From the NCBI RefSeq assembly GCF_003268275.1, contig NZ_QLYR01000001.1, positions 310,001 through 374,000 of the forward strand: a DNA stretch of 64,000 nt, written 5' to 3'. Positions 36,735 to 45,527 of this stretch are shown one piece after another. Source of the stretch: Hydrogeniiclostridium mannosilyticum. Its GTDB lineage: Bacteria; Bacillota; Clostridia; Oscillospirales; Acutalibacteraceae. A model generated the notes under the pieces. That model was not told the DNA's origin. It saw nothing but the letters and a program-made list of their open reading frames with translations, and did no database searches. Position 1 is the first letter of the stretch, and every line of letters starts with the position of its first letter. The translations under genes were made by a program, and so were the position numbers.

Positions 36735-37970
36735 ATGAAGACCATTGGAAAATTCGCGGCCTGGAGCATTGTAACCGCCTGTTTAGCCCTAACGGTCAGT
36801 TCCGGCATAGCCGATGCCTATACGGCGGATTCCTACCAAATCACAAGAGGCCAAGACCTGCATTGGAAAAATAATATTATTTCAACCAATATAAAAGAAA
36901 AGGATATGCAGGCTACTTCTCTTACCGCAGACAGCGAAAATCAATTTAAGGCCGACCTCATGCTTTGGAACACCTTTCCCATCAAAAGTGTTGATATTGC
37001 TGTTACCGGTGAAAAGGAATTAATTCCCTGCGGCACACCCTTCGGAATCCGCCTTTTTACAAACGGTGTAATCGTAGTCGGCACAGCCGACATTCCCACC
37101 CAGGACGGCATGGTCAACCCTGCAACCTGCGCCGGCATTAAAACTGGCGATATCATTCAAAAAATCAACGGTAAAGATGTCAACCAAAATGAAGAAGTAG
37201 CCGCATTGGTTGAAAAAAGCGACGGCAAAGCCCTGGAATTAGAGCTAGAAAGAAACGGCCGGGTATTTACCGCTACGCTTCACCCGGTAACCTGTGAAAC
37301 CGACAATTTGTATAAAGCCGGGCTGTGGGTTCGAGACAGCACGGCCGGAATTGGTACCATGACTTTCTATGACCCTGAAACCGGGAGCTTCGGCGGCCTT
37401 GGCCACGCGATCTGCGACACCGACACCGGGGAGGTCATGCCCCTTCGTTCCGGTGATATATTACCGGTCACTATTTGCGGAATTGCCAAGGGAGAAAAAG
37501 GCCTACCCGGAGAACTCAGAGGTTATTTTTCGAACGACACCGCCATAGGCAGTCTTTGTGCAAACGTACAGGCCGGTGTTTATGGCAACCTGGAGAAGAC
37601 CTTCGAAGGCACAAGCGTCACAATGGCCATGAAGCAGGACATCACCACCGGCAAGGTACAAATACTAACAACTATTAATGAGGACGGCCCCCAATATTAC
37701 GACGCGGAAATTGAAAGCATCGATCTGCGAAACCAAAGCGAAACCAAAAACATGGTGCTGCATGTCACGGACCCTGAGCTTTTAAAGGCAACTGGGGGCA
37801 TCGTGCAGGGCATGAGCGGCAGCCCTATTTTACAAAACGGCAAGCTTGTAGGAGCCGTCACCCACGTATTTGTCAACGACCCTACCAGGGGATATGGCAT
37901 TTTTGCGGAAAACATGCTCAATGTTTCACAAATCGTCAATCCTCAAGCAGTTTCCAAGGACGCAGCATAA
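36735..37970 (+). CDS. spoIVB: SpoIVB peptidase (S55)
   Basis: 411 residues after a perfect AAAGGAGGTG ribosome site. SpoIVB is made in the forespore and cleaves SpoIVFA in the intermembrane space to activate pro-sigma-K processing. Signal anchor: FAAWSIVTACLALTVSSGIA. PDZ domain around residues 95-180 (CAGIKTGDIIQKINGK). S55 protease domain: catalytic His in FGGLGHAICD and Ser in VQGMSGSPILQNGKLVGAVTH. The order spoIVB-spo0A is conserved in endospore formers, supporting real spore formation. Confidence 0.96.
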   Translation: MKTIGKFAAWSIVTACLALTVSSGIADAYTADSYQITRGQDLHWKNNIISTNIKEKDMQATSLTADSENQFKADLMLWNTFPIKSVDIAVTGEKELIPCGTPFGIRLFTNGVIVVGTADIPTQDGMVNPATCAGIKTGDIIQKINGKDVNQNEEVAALVEKSDGKALELELERNGRVFTATLHPVTCETDNLYKAGLWVRDSTAGIGTMTFYDPETGSFGGLGHAICDTDTGEVMPLRSGDILPVTICGIAKGEKGLPGELRGYFSNDTAIGSLCANVQAGVYGNLEKTFEGTSVTMAMKQDITTGKVQILTTINEDGPQYYDAEIESIDLRNQSETKNMVLHVTDPELLKATGGIVQGMSGSPILQNGKLVGAVTHVFVNDPTRGYGIFAENMLNVSQIVNPQAVSKDAA

Positions 37971-38090
37971 TAACGGAAAAAGCGCCAGGCATATGGCATT
38001 TTTGAAGAAAACAGGCTCCGTCAAACCGATGGGTTTCTCTGCTTAAAAATAATATTCCCCCTAAAAAATAAAAAAATTTCAAAATAGCTA

Positions 38091-38119
38091 TTGCCATTTA
38101 TACCATTTTATGGTAATAT
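38091..38119 (+). promoter_or_regulatory. spo0A promoter with internal palindrome
   Basis: TTGCCA (38091-38096), 17-base spacer, TAATAT (38114-38119). The spacer contains the perfect inverted repeat TACCATTTTATGGTA (38101-38115), which reaches into the -10. It looks like a sigma-A promoter with an overlapping operator; no sigma-H motif was found. Confidence 0.65.
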
Positions 38120-38150
38120 TTGAAAGCACCGAAAATTAGGAGGAATTTAA

Positions 38151-38918
38151 ATGGATAAGCGTTTGAAACTATTGGTATCCAATGACGAAGTAGAATTTAT
38201 TCGGGATTATGGCAGAGCTTTGGAGCAATCCGGCATGGAAGTCGTTTATGTGCCAAAAGACGGCGCAAAACTACTGGAAAAAATAGAGTTATTACACCCT
38301 GATGTTGTCTTAGCTGATCTATTTATGCCGCATATAGATGCTTTTGGCGTGATGAAATCCTGCTCCGATCGCATGGTAAATAAACCATTTTTTGTTATTG
38401 TTTCCAGCACAATGAGTCCCGTTTTGGAGCGAGAGGTTATGAACGCCGGCGCCTCCTATTTAGCGGTATATCCCTTTAATCCCACGGACCTGGCACAGCG
38501 TATTTTCCGTATTGCCGGCTACACGGTAGGCAGCAAATACCGTGAGCAGACTATAGACAATACGCAGTCCCTCGAAATCCAGGTTACAGAAATTCTGCAT
38601 CAAATCGGCGTACCCGCCCATATCAAGGGCTATCATTATTTGCGAGATTCGATTATCATGTCTATAGAAACCCCGGAGATTATCAACGCCGTTACAAAGC
38701 AGCTCTACCCCAGCGTGGCCAAAAGGTACAACACGACCAGCTCACGCGTGGAACGCGCCATCCGCCACGCAATTGAGGTTGCTTGGGACCGTGGCGACGT
38801 GGATGTTTTGAACACCTATTTTGGTTATACCATCCACAATACCCGCGGCAAGCCGACCAACTCTGAATTTATCGCTATGATCAGCGACCGTCTTCGCCTC
38901 CACATGAAGAGCGCCTAA
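38151..38918 (+). CDS. spo0A: Sporulation master regulator Spo0A, atypical receiver
   Basis: 255 residues. The C-terminal DNA-binding domain is textbook: IGVPAHIKGYHYLRDSI, SRVERAIRHAIEVAWDRG and GKPTNSEFIAMISDRLRL. The receiver keeps the phospho-Asp (D56 in VVLADLFMPH) but the acidic pocket reads SND (N11, D12) where most Spo0A have two Asp, and the conserved Lys before Pro is Tyr (Y107 in LAVYPFNP). The Thr/Ser switch site is Ser. Phosphorylation may therefore differ. It lies 180 bp after spoIVB; a hairpin follows. Confidence 0.96.
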   Translation: MDKRLKLLVSNDEVEFIRDYGRALEQSGMEVVYVPKDGAKLLEKIELLHPDVVLADLFMPHIDAFGVMKSCSDRMVNKPFFVIVSSTMSPVLEREVMNAGASYLAVYPFNPTDLAQRIFRIAGYTVGSKYREQTIDNTQSLEIQVTEILHQIGVPAHIKGYHYLRDSIIMSIETPEIINAVTKQLYPSVAKRYNTTSSRVERAIRHAIEVAWDRGDVDVLNTYFGYTIHNTRGKPTNSEFIAMISDRLRLHMKSA

Positions 38919-38950
38919 TCCATTACCGCTCCTTAATCTTATCAATAAAA

Positions 38951-38986
38951 TGGGTTTCCTCCGCCTATCCAGACGGAGAAACCCTA
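38951..38986 (+). terminator. Terminator after spo0A
   Basis: GGGTTTC-CTCCG paired with CGGAG-AAACCC (one bulged base), followed by TATTATAATG. Moderate strength. Confidence 0.65.
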
Positions 38987-39001
38987 TTATAATGAATAAA
39001 A

Positions 39002-39036
39002 AAGATGCCTTGTTTTTAAAGGCATCTTTTTATTTT
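39002..39036 (-). terminator. Terminator after transketolase genes
   Basis: AAAGATGCCTT / AAGGCATCTTT stem with a T-rich loop and flanking A and T runs on both sides, so it can act in either direction. Confidence 0.75.
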
Positions 39037-39043
39037 AATTTAA

Positions 39044-39988
39044 TTAAGCACGAACCACCTTTTCCGCAACCCCGGCAATGTGTTCAGCGCTCAGGCCAAA
39101 TTCCTTCAGTAAATCTTTGGCCGGGCCGGAATGTCCATAGCAATCCTCTACACCGATTCTCGTAACCGGAACCGGGTATTCCTCGCAGACAACGCTGCAT
39201 ACAGCTTCGCCCAGGCCGCCGACAATATTGTGCTCTTCCACCGTGATCAGCTTGCCCGTCTCCTTTGCGGCGCGAACGACTGCCTCGCGGTCAATCGGCT
39301 TAACGGTATGCATGTCAATTACCCGGACATGAATCCCCTTCTCTTTCAAGGCGGCGGCGGCTTTTACTGCTTCTCCGACCATCAGGCCGGTTGCAATAAC
39401 CGTGGCATCTGTTCCTTCGCAAAGCTGGATTGCTTTCCCAATTTCAAACTGGTAATCGTCATTATTATGAACGCTCGCTACCGCCAGCCGCCCCAAACGG
39501 ATATAAACAGGCCCCTGATATTTTACGGCCGCCTCAACGGCCGCCTTCATCTCATAATGATCTGCCGGGTTCAGAACAACCATACCCGGAATGGTCCGCA
39601 TCAAGGCAATGTCCTCATTACATTGATGGGTCGCTCCGTCCTCTCCGACGGAAATTCCTGCATGAGAACCGACGATTTTAACGTTTAAGTGCGGGTACCC
39701 CACCGAATTGCGGATTTGCTCAAAGGCACGGCCAGCCGAAAACATGGCAAACGAAGCAGCAAAGGGAATTTTACCGCAGGTTGCCAATCCGGCAGCCACC
39801 CCGATCATATTGCATTCCGCTATACCACAATCTATAAAACGGTTGGGATAAGCCTTTTTAAAAATTTCCGTCTTTGTTGCCGCCGCCAGATCGGCGTCCA
39901 GCACAACAATTTCAGGATATTTTTCCGCCAATTCCGTAATTGCCTCACCAAAGCTTTCACGGGTAGCCTTTGTTACAATTTCAGCCAT
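39044..39988 (-). CDS. Transketolase, C-terminal subunit
   Basis: 314 residues, the pyrimidine-binding and C-terminal domains of a split transketolase. The pyrimidine-site Glu is in FIDCGIAECNMIGVAAGLA; VEEHNIVGGLGEAVCSV lies in the C-terminal domain. Pairs with the N-terminal subunit gene; the two overlap by one base. Transketolase moves two-carbon units in the pentose phosphate pathway, feeding ribose and erythrose-4-phosphate. A DXPS or pyruvate dehydrogenase role is unlikely given the partner. Confidence 0.94.
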   Translation of the reverse strand: MAEIVTKATRESFGEAITELAEKYPEIVVLDADLAAATKTEIFKKAYPNRFIDCGIAECNMIGVAAGLATCGKIPFAASFAMFSAGRAFEQIRNSVGYPHLNVKIVGSHAGISVGEDGATHQCNEDIALMRTIPGMVVLNPADHYEMKAAVEAAVKYQGPVYIRLGRLAVASVHNNDDYQFEIGKAIQLCEGTDATVIATGLMVGEAVKAAAALKEKGIHVRVIDMHTVKPIDREAVVRAAKETGKLITVEEHNIVGGLGEAVCSVVCEEYPVPVTRIGVEDCYGHSGPAKDLLKEFGLSAEHIAGVAEKVVRA

Positions 39989-40833
39989 TATTCCGCCTCC
40001 AATCCAGCTAGGGCTGTCTTCAGTTCCTGCATGGCCTGCTCATACTGCTCTGCATTCGGGGCTTTTCCATGCCAGCCAACCTGGTTTTCCATATAAGAAA
40101 CGCCCTTACCCTTCACCGTCTTTGCAATAATAACGGACGGCTTCCCCTGCACAGTTTTTGCATGGACAAACGCCCGCTCAATGTCGTCGAAATTATTTCC
40201 GTCAATGGTCTGAACATCAAAACCAAAGGCACGGAATTTCTCATCAATCGGCTCTGGCCCGGCAACCTCGGCAACAGGCCCGTCGATCTGAAGCCCGTTA
40301 CTGTCCACAATCAGGCAAAGGTTATCCAGCTTATGGTGTGCCGCAAACATAGCGGCCTCCCAAACCTGGCCCTCTTCAATTTCACCGTCGCCCAGCATAG
40401 CATAAACACGGTAAGCCTTTCCGTCCATTTTTCCCGCTTTTGCGATTCCGCAGGCGGCGGAAATTCCCTGCCCCAGGGATCCCGTGCTCATGTCGATGCC
40501 CGGCGTTCCCTTCATATCAGGGTGGCCTTGCAGCATTGCGCCGATGTGACGCAGCTTTTGGAGCTCGTCCGCGCTGAAATAGCCACGCTCCGCCAAGGCT
40601 GCGTATAAACCCGGGCAGCAATGCCCCTTAGAGAGTACGAAGCGGTCGCGATCCGCCCATTTCGGATTTTCAGGGTCGATATTCAGTTCCTGAAAATAAA
40701 GATAAGCGTACAAATCCGCCGCGGAAAGAGAGCCGCCCGGATGGCCGGACTTTGCATGATAGACACCCTCTACCGCTCCCAGCCTGATCTTACAGGCCGA
40801 GATTTGAAGGCTTTTCTTCTCACTGCTATTCAT
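39988..40833 (-). CDS. Transketolase, N-terminal (TPP-binding) subunit
   Basis: 281 residues. TPP-binding motif GDGEIEEGQVWEAAMFAAHHKLDN is shown by its core GDGEIEEG and the distal Asn. SGHPGGSLSAADL and SKGHCCPGLYAALAERGY are transketolase hallmarks. Good ribosome site (AGGAGG) before ATG 40833. Split N and C subunits are common in Clostridia. Confidence 0.95.
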   Translation of the reverse strand: MNSSEKKSLQISACKIRLGAVEGVYHAKSGHPGGSLSAADLYAYLYFQELNIDPENPKWADRDRFVLSKGHCCPGLYAALAERGYFSADELQKLRHIGAMLQGHPDMKGTPGIDMSTGSLGQGISAACGIAKAGKMDGKAYRVYAMLGDGEIEEGQVWEAAMFAAHHKLDNLCLIVDSNGLQIDGPVAEVAGPEPIDEKFRAFGFDVQTIDGNNFDDIERAFVHAKTVQGKPSVIIAKTVKGKGVSYMENQVGWHGKAPNAEQYEQAMQELKTALAGLEAE

Positions 40834-40864
40834 TCAAGCAGACCTCCTAATATTATTTTGAACT

Positions 40865-40899
40865 TTATAAAAGGCTTTTTCCTTTGTGGAAAGAGCCTT
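40865..40899 (-). terminator. Terminator after the ABC exporter operon
   Basis: Stem AAGGCTCTTTCC / GGAAAAAGCCTT (one mismatch), five-base loop, followed leftward by TTTATAAAG. Lies 254 bp after the last ABC gene and 32 bp before transketolase. Confidence 0.7.
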
Positions 40900-40925
40900 A
40901 AACTTACAGATGAAAAATATTTGAG

Positions 40926-41104
40926 GGAAATTTCTCCGCTACAAACCTTTGGTTTGTAACCATTATACCCGCAGCACTTCCTGAGCCTTCTCGTTATTGC
41001 ACGCTCGCCGCTCAGAAAATTTACGCCGCGCGACCGCGCGGGAGGGGCTGTGCCCCGAAAGGAAATTTCTCCGCTACAAACCTTCGGTTTGTAGCCATTA
41101 TAGC
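40926..41104 (-). repeat. Structured intergenic repeat, two 42-bp copies with GC hairpins between
   Basis: Copies at 40926-40967 and 41061-41102 differ at only two bases. Read leftward, each starts TATAATGG, then a hairpin with arms TACAAACC / GGTTTGTA, then GCGGAGAAATTTCC. In the copy at 41102 this is followed by a GGGGC-ACA-GCCCC hairpin and a CCGCGCG-type hairpin (41031-41060). The same order recurs at 53468-53545 on the plus strand. The remaining part of this 319-bp gap (40834-41152) holds the ABC terminator and no gene. Confidence 0.85.
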
Positions 41105-41152
41105 ATAAACTTCAACAAATTGCAAACTGTGATTTCATACAAACCGCACAAA

Positions 41153-42901
41153 TCAAGCTGGAAGTGCAAACTGACTATTATAGAGCTTTGCATAGAAACC
41201 GTTTTTGTGCAAAAGTTGTTCATGAGTACCCTGCTCAATAATTTGCCCCTGGTTCATCACCAAAATCAAATCCGCCTCTTTAATAGTAGACAGGCGATGC
41301 GCCACAATAAAGCTCGTCCGCCCCTCCATCATTCGGTTAAAGGCCTTTTGTATATGCACCTCGGTACGGGTGTCTATATTACTCGTCGCCTCGTCCAGAA
41401 TCAGCATCGGCGGGTCAACGAGCATCACGCGTGCTATACACAGCAGCTGCCGCTGTCCCTGGGAGATGTTTCCGCCGTCCTCTGCGATTACCGTATCGTA
41501 GCCGTCCGGCAGCCGCATAATAAACGAATGCGCATGTGCGGCCCTTGCGGCCGCCTCTACCTCTTCCTGCGTTGCCTGCGGCCGCCCATAGGCAATATTT
41601 TCACGAATGGTCCCATGGAACAACCAGCTTTCCTGTAGCACCATTCCATACATACTGCGCAATCCGGCACGACTCATTTTACGAATATCAATACCGTCTA
41701 CTCGGATTTCCCCGTGGTTGGCATCATAAAAGCGCATAAGCAAGTTGATAATGGTTGTTTTTCCGCAGCCTGTCGGCCCCACTATCGCTACACGGTCGCC
41801 CTTGTGCACAGAAACGTTCCAGTCACGAATCAGTTCTGTCTCCGGACGGTAGGAAAAGAAAAGATGCTCGACAGCAACATTACCCTCACAGTCAGCGGGA
41901 ATAACCGCCTGCGGGGAATCAGGAACCTCCTCCGGTTCATCCAGAAGTGCAAACAGCCGCTGAGCTGATGCAAACGCCGTCTGAATCTGTGTAATAACGG
42001 CAGTTACCTCATTAAAAGGCTTGGTATACTGCTGTGCATAGGAGAGGAAGCTTGTAATCTGGCCGATCGTCAAAGGGCCCGGACGGCCTGTAATCGCACA
42101 AACAGAGCCAATAACCGCAACGGCAGCGGACACAATGCTGTTGACAAACCGTGTACTGGGGTTGGACAATGAAGAATAAAACTGAGCCTTAACCCCGCAA
42201 CGGTACAGCCTGACGTTAATCTGAGCAAATGCCGCCTCGCTTTCCTGCTCATAACAAAAGGTCTTCACAATTTTCTGGCCGCCAATCGTCTCCTCAATAT
42301 AGCCGGAAAGCTCGCCTTGTGTAGCCTGCTGCTCCACAAACTGACGGTGGGATATCCTGGCAATAAAGGCGGCAACAAAAAGGGATAATGGCGTTACCAG
42401 TACCACCACCACGGTGATGACCGGACTGATTGTCAGCATGAAGATAAAGGTCCCCACAATGGTAACAACCCCTGTAAACAGCTGAGTAACCCCCTGCAGC
42501 AGACCATCTGAAACCTGGTCGACATCATTGACAATCCGGCTAATCATATCCCCATGCGCGTGTCCGTCAATATATTTCAGCGGCAGGCGGTTTATCTTTC
42601 GGTATGCCTGCATTCGCAGGTCGCGTACCGTTTTATAGGTCATTTTATTGGTACAATAAGCCAGCAGCCATTGAAAAACGGCACTCACTATAATAGTGAC
42701 AGCAAAAGTGATGATGATTGGAATGATTCCAGCAAAATCTACAGCGCCCTGTGAGACAATTTTATCCACTGCACGCCCGATCAAAATCGGGCCGTATAAA
42801 GTAAGGGAAACATTGATAACGGCACTGACCAGCGCACCCAGCACATAGCCGGTATAGGGCCTTACATAAGAGAGTAAGCGGCGCAAAACGGTTTTGCTCA
42901 T
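41153..42901 (-). CDS. ABC exporter half-transporter, catalytic NBD
   Basis: 582 residues: six TM helices in residues 15-310, then the nucleotide-binding domain. Walker A GPTGCGKTTI, Q loop GMVLQESWLF, signature ISQGQRQLL and Walker B MLILDEATSNID with the catalytic Glu, H loop VAHRLSTI. Overlaps the upstream ABC gene by 4 bp; together they form a heterodimeric exporter of the LmrCD/TM287-288 type, in which this half carries the consensus Walker B. Substrate unknown; drug or peptide export is usual. Confidence 0.94.
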   Translation of the reverse strand: MSKTVLRRLLSYVRPYTGYVLGALVSAVINVSLTLYGPILIGRAVDKIVSQGAVDFAGIIPIIITFAVTIIVSAVFQWLLAYCTNKMTYKTVRDLRMQAYRKINRLPLKYIDGHAHGDMISRIVNDVDQVSDGLLQGVTQLFTGVVTIVGTFIFMLTISPVITVVVVLVTPLSLFVAAFIARISHRQFVEQQATQGELSGYIEETIGGQKIVKTFCYEQESEAAFAQINVRLYRCGVKAQFYSSLSNPSTRFVNSIVSAAVAVIGSVCAITGRPGPLTIGQITSFLSYAQQYTKPFNEVTAVITQIQTAFASAQRLFALLDEPEEVPDSPQAVIPADCEGNVAVEHLFFSYRPETELIRDWNVSVHKGDRVAIVGPTGCGKTTIINLLMRFYDANHGEIRVDGIDIRKMSRAGLRSMYGMVLQESWLFHGTIRENIAYGRPQATQEEVEAAARAAHAHSFIMRLPDGYDTVIAEDGGNISQGQRQLLCIARVMLVDPPMLILDEATSNIDTRTEVHIQKAFNRMMEGRTSFIVAHRLSTIKEADLILVMNQGQIIEQGTHEQLLHKNGFYAKLYNSQFALPA

Positions 42902-44641
42902 GCGGACTCCACCTCCTCTTTATTCAGCTGAGAAAGACAGATCTCCCGATAAACCTCACAGCTTTCCAGCAAATCCCGATGATTTCCAATTCCCACAACA
43001 GCGCCGTCATCCAACACAATAATTTTATCTGCCTGCTTGATGGCACTGGCGCGCTGGGTCACAATGAGCACGGTCATATTCTGTGTCTCCTGGCGAATCG
43101 CACGCCGCAGCGCGGCATCCGTTGCAAAGTCAAGCGCCGAGGAACTGTCGTCTAAAATTAATATTTGTGGGTCGCCCACCAGAGCCCGTGCAATTGTCAG
43201 GCGCTGCTTTTGCCCCCCTGAAAATTTTTCCGCCTTGATTGACTGGACTTCTCAGCCCATCGGGCAGTTTTTCTACAAAATCCAACGCCTGGGCCACGCG
43301 CAGAGCCTTTCTTAGTTCTTCACCGCTGGCCTCTTGCTTCGCCCAACGCAGATTGCTTTCAATTGTTCCTGAAAACAGCACGGCTTCCTGCGGCACCATG
43401 CCGATTTCTTTTCTCAGCTGCTGAAAAGGATACGCCCTCACATCGATGCCATCTACCAGGACCTCCCCCTTTGTGGCATCATAAAAACGTGGAATCAGCT
43501 GAACCAGCGTGGATTTTCCAGAACCAGTTCCGCCGATAATGCCTACCGTCTCTCCCTTTTGAATATCCACACTGAGGTTTTTTAAAGCATATTTGTCCGA
43601 CCCGTCATAGGAGAAGGATACCTGCCGAAACCGTATTTTCGGTGCGGTCAAATCGGGTTGAACCGGTTGGTTGCCCGCATCCGATACCGAGGGCTGCAGA
43701 GCCAGTACCTCATTTACACGCGCAGCGGACGCCGATGCCTTTGTGAAGGTGACTACCAGATTGGCAACAACAATCAAAGCCAACAGCGTCTGGGTCATGT
43801 AGTTAACCAGCGCAATGATCTCCCCCTGCTCCAAGCTTCCGCCATCCACACGCATGCCGCCAAACCAGATAATTGCAATAATGGCAAAATTCATAATGGT
43901 ATAAGTCAATGGGTTGAGCAATGCGGAAAGCTTGCCGACCTGCACTGCTGTCCGCGCCTGATCGTCTGCCGCCACATTAAACCGCTTTTCCTCATTCTGT
44001 TGCTTGGAGAAAGCGCGAATTACCCGAACACCGGAAAGGCCCTCACGGGAAATCAAAGAAATTTTATCCAGTTTTTTCTGCATAACCTTAAAAAAGGGCA
44101 CCGAACGGCTCATAACCAGATAAAGCACCAAGGCGATCAAGGGTGTTGCAAGCAAAAAAATAAGTCCCATCTGAAAGTCCAGGATCATTGCCATTACAAT
44201 CGCGCCAATTGCCAGGAAAGGAGCCCGTATTACCAAGCGGATGAGCATGGCCACCGCATATTGCAGTTGATTTACATCATTGGTAATCCGTGTAATGAGA
44301 GATGGGGTCCCCAGCTGGTCGATCTCCGCATGGGAAAGGCTGTTGATATGGCGGTACACCTCATTGCGCAAAACGGTGCCAAAGCCCTGTGAGGCAATAG
44401 AGGCCATCTTCTGGCACACCAAAGCACAGCAGAGACCCACCGCCCCTAAAAGCAAAAGCACGCCGCCCATGCGCCACACATAGGCGACATCCCCTTTTTT
44501 TACGCCATTGTCAATAATCATGGCGGTAATAATAGGTACGATCAGCTCAAGCACCGCCTCCGTCAACTTAAAAACAGGCCCTAAAATTACCTGAACCCTG
44601 TACCTCTTTAAAAATCTCGCCAGCTTATGCAAAAAACTCAA
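42898..44641 (-). pseudogene. ABC exporter half-transporter, frameshifted in the signature motif
   Basis: From ATG 44641 the frame is intact through six TM helices, Walker A (GGTGSGKSTL) and Q loop (GMVPQEAVLF), then shifts at about 43221-43229. One base less in the A5 run of the coding strand would restore QGGKFSGGQKQRLTIARAL; two more bases also would. The C-terminal part (42898-43179 and upstream) has ILILDDSSSALD, with Asp at the catalytic Glu position, as in degenerate sites of heterodimeric exporters. Either a sequencing indel or a genuine pseudogene. First gene of the pair. Confidence 0.85.
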
Positions 44642-44757
44642 TCCTTCCAGCCGTTATTCTTTTTCATTGTACCGCGGATTTCATGCAATATCAATATTTT
44701 TTCAAGATCCCCCATAACTATACTCTTCTTACCGTGGCCCTAAAACAAAAACGGCCT

Positions 44758-44796
44758 GCCCATACAGGTACCTGATAAAGAACCTGTATGGGGTTA
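44758..44796 (-). terminator. Terminator after the P-loop kinase gene
   Basis: CCCATACAGGT / ACCTGTATGGG (44760-44770 with 44784-44794), 13-base loop; leftward the sequence reads CAGGCCGTTTTTGTTTT. Moderate. Confidence 0.55.
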
Positions 44797-44820
44797 TGAC
44801 GCTGGTCTACAAATAAAATC

Positions 44821-45345
44821 TTAACAGGATATTTGAGCCGCTAAAAAAGAAACATTTTCGCCGATGCTTCTTTCAGTATTGACCCTTATAATTGGGCAGC
44901 GTAAGGTTGCCGCCCAATTTTCAACAAAGTACTCTTGCCTTGACTGAACCAAGCCCCAAAAAGACTTTTCCCGCTCGTATAAATCCCCGCCGGGTAAAAC
45001 CCTGCCGCCAAAGCTCGCAAAGGAGCGCTGCTTTACGCGTTGCAATCTGACCTCCTTAGGGGCGGCCAGTATTATACAATAATCAAACATTACCCCGCCA
45101 TAGTCCCCTTTTACCGCAGAAAAAACAATATCTTCATAGGTTTGGAACCGGCTTATGAGAAGTCTGTTCACTTCTTCCCTCGTGCGGGAAAAGGCGTACC
45201 GGTCATCCATACCGGTTTCGGGGAAATACAAGTCTTCTACATCAACAAAATGAAATCCTAATTTTTTTGACAGCGCTTTGCCAAGCGTACTTTTTCCTGT
45301 GCCATTTAAACCACAAACGATAATCCTTGTCCCCACGTTTTTCAC
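44821..45345 (-). CDS. Small P-loop kinase, adenylate/shikimate kinase-like
   Basis: About 174 residues from GTG 45345 (GGGGAG upstream); GTG 45336 is an alternative, and the TTG at 45399 overlaps a promoter -10 and is unlikely. Walker A IIVCGLNGTGKSTLGKALS, then VDVEDLYFPETG where kinases bind substrate with an acidic residue, CIILAAPKEVRLQRVKQRS as the Walker B/lid region. The fold is that of nucleotide or shikimate-type kinases. Substrate not identifiable. Monocistronic. Confidence 0.8.
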   Translation of the reverse strand: MKNVGTRIIVCGLNGTGKSTLGKALSKKLGFHFVDVEDLYFPETGMDDRYAFSRTREEVNRLLISRFQTYEDIVFSAVKGDYGGVMFDYCIILAAPKEVRLQRVKQRSFASFGGRVLPGGDLYEREKSFWGLVQSRQEYFVENWAATLRCPIIRVNTERSIGENVSFLAAQISC

Positions 45346-45398
45346 TAGCTCCCCGTTTTTAAGTCCCGATGGCAGCACGCTGCCAAAACGCTGCCACA

Positions 45399-45404
45399 AT
45401 TATA
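45399..45404 (-). promoter_or_regulatory. Extended -10 of the P-loop kinase gene
   Basis: Leftward TGCTATAAT (TATAAT at 45404-45399) with no good -35. It lies about 55 bases before the chosen GTG. Confidence 0.5.
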
Positions 45405-45527
45405 GCAACAAGCAGAAGCGGCCCCGTTTTCAATGAACCAAAAGCTGGCGCAACCCTTTCAGATGGCGCCAGCTTAAAATATTGTTATGGAGGCCATGCT
45501 TACATGCAGGCCTTACTATCTAATGCG

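Noticed and set aside
40926-41104. CRISPR array
   Set aside because: Only two 42-bp copies 135 bp apart, no regular spacers and no cas genes in the window.
40926-41104. Insertion sequence or MITE with terminal inverted repeats
   Set aside because: The copies are direct, not inverted, repeats; no transposase and no clear target-site duplication were seen. A MITE-like origin is not fully excluded.
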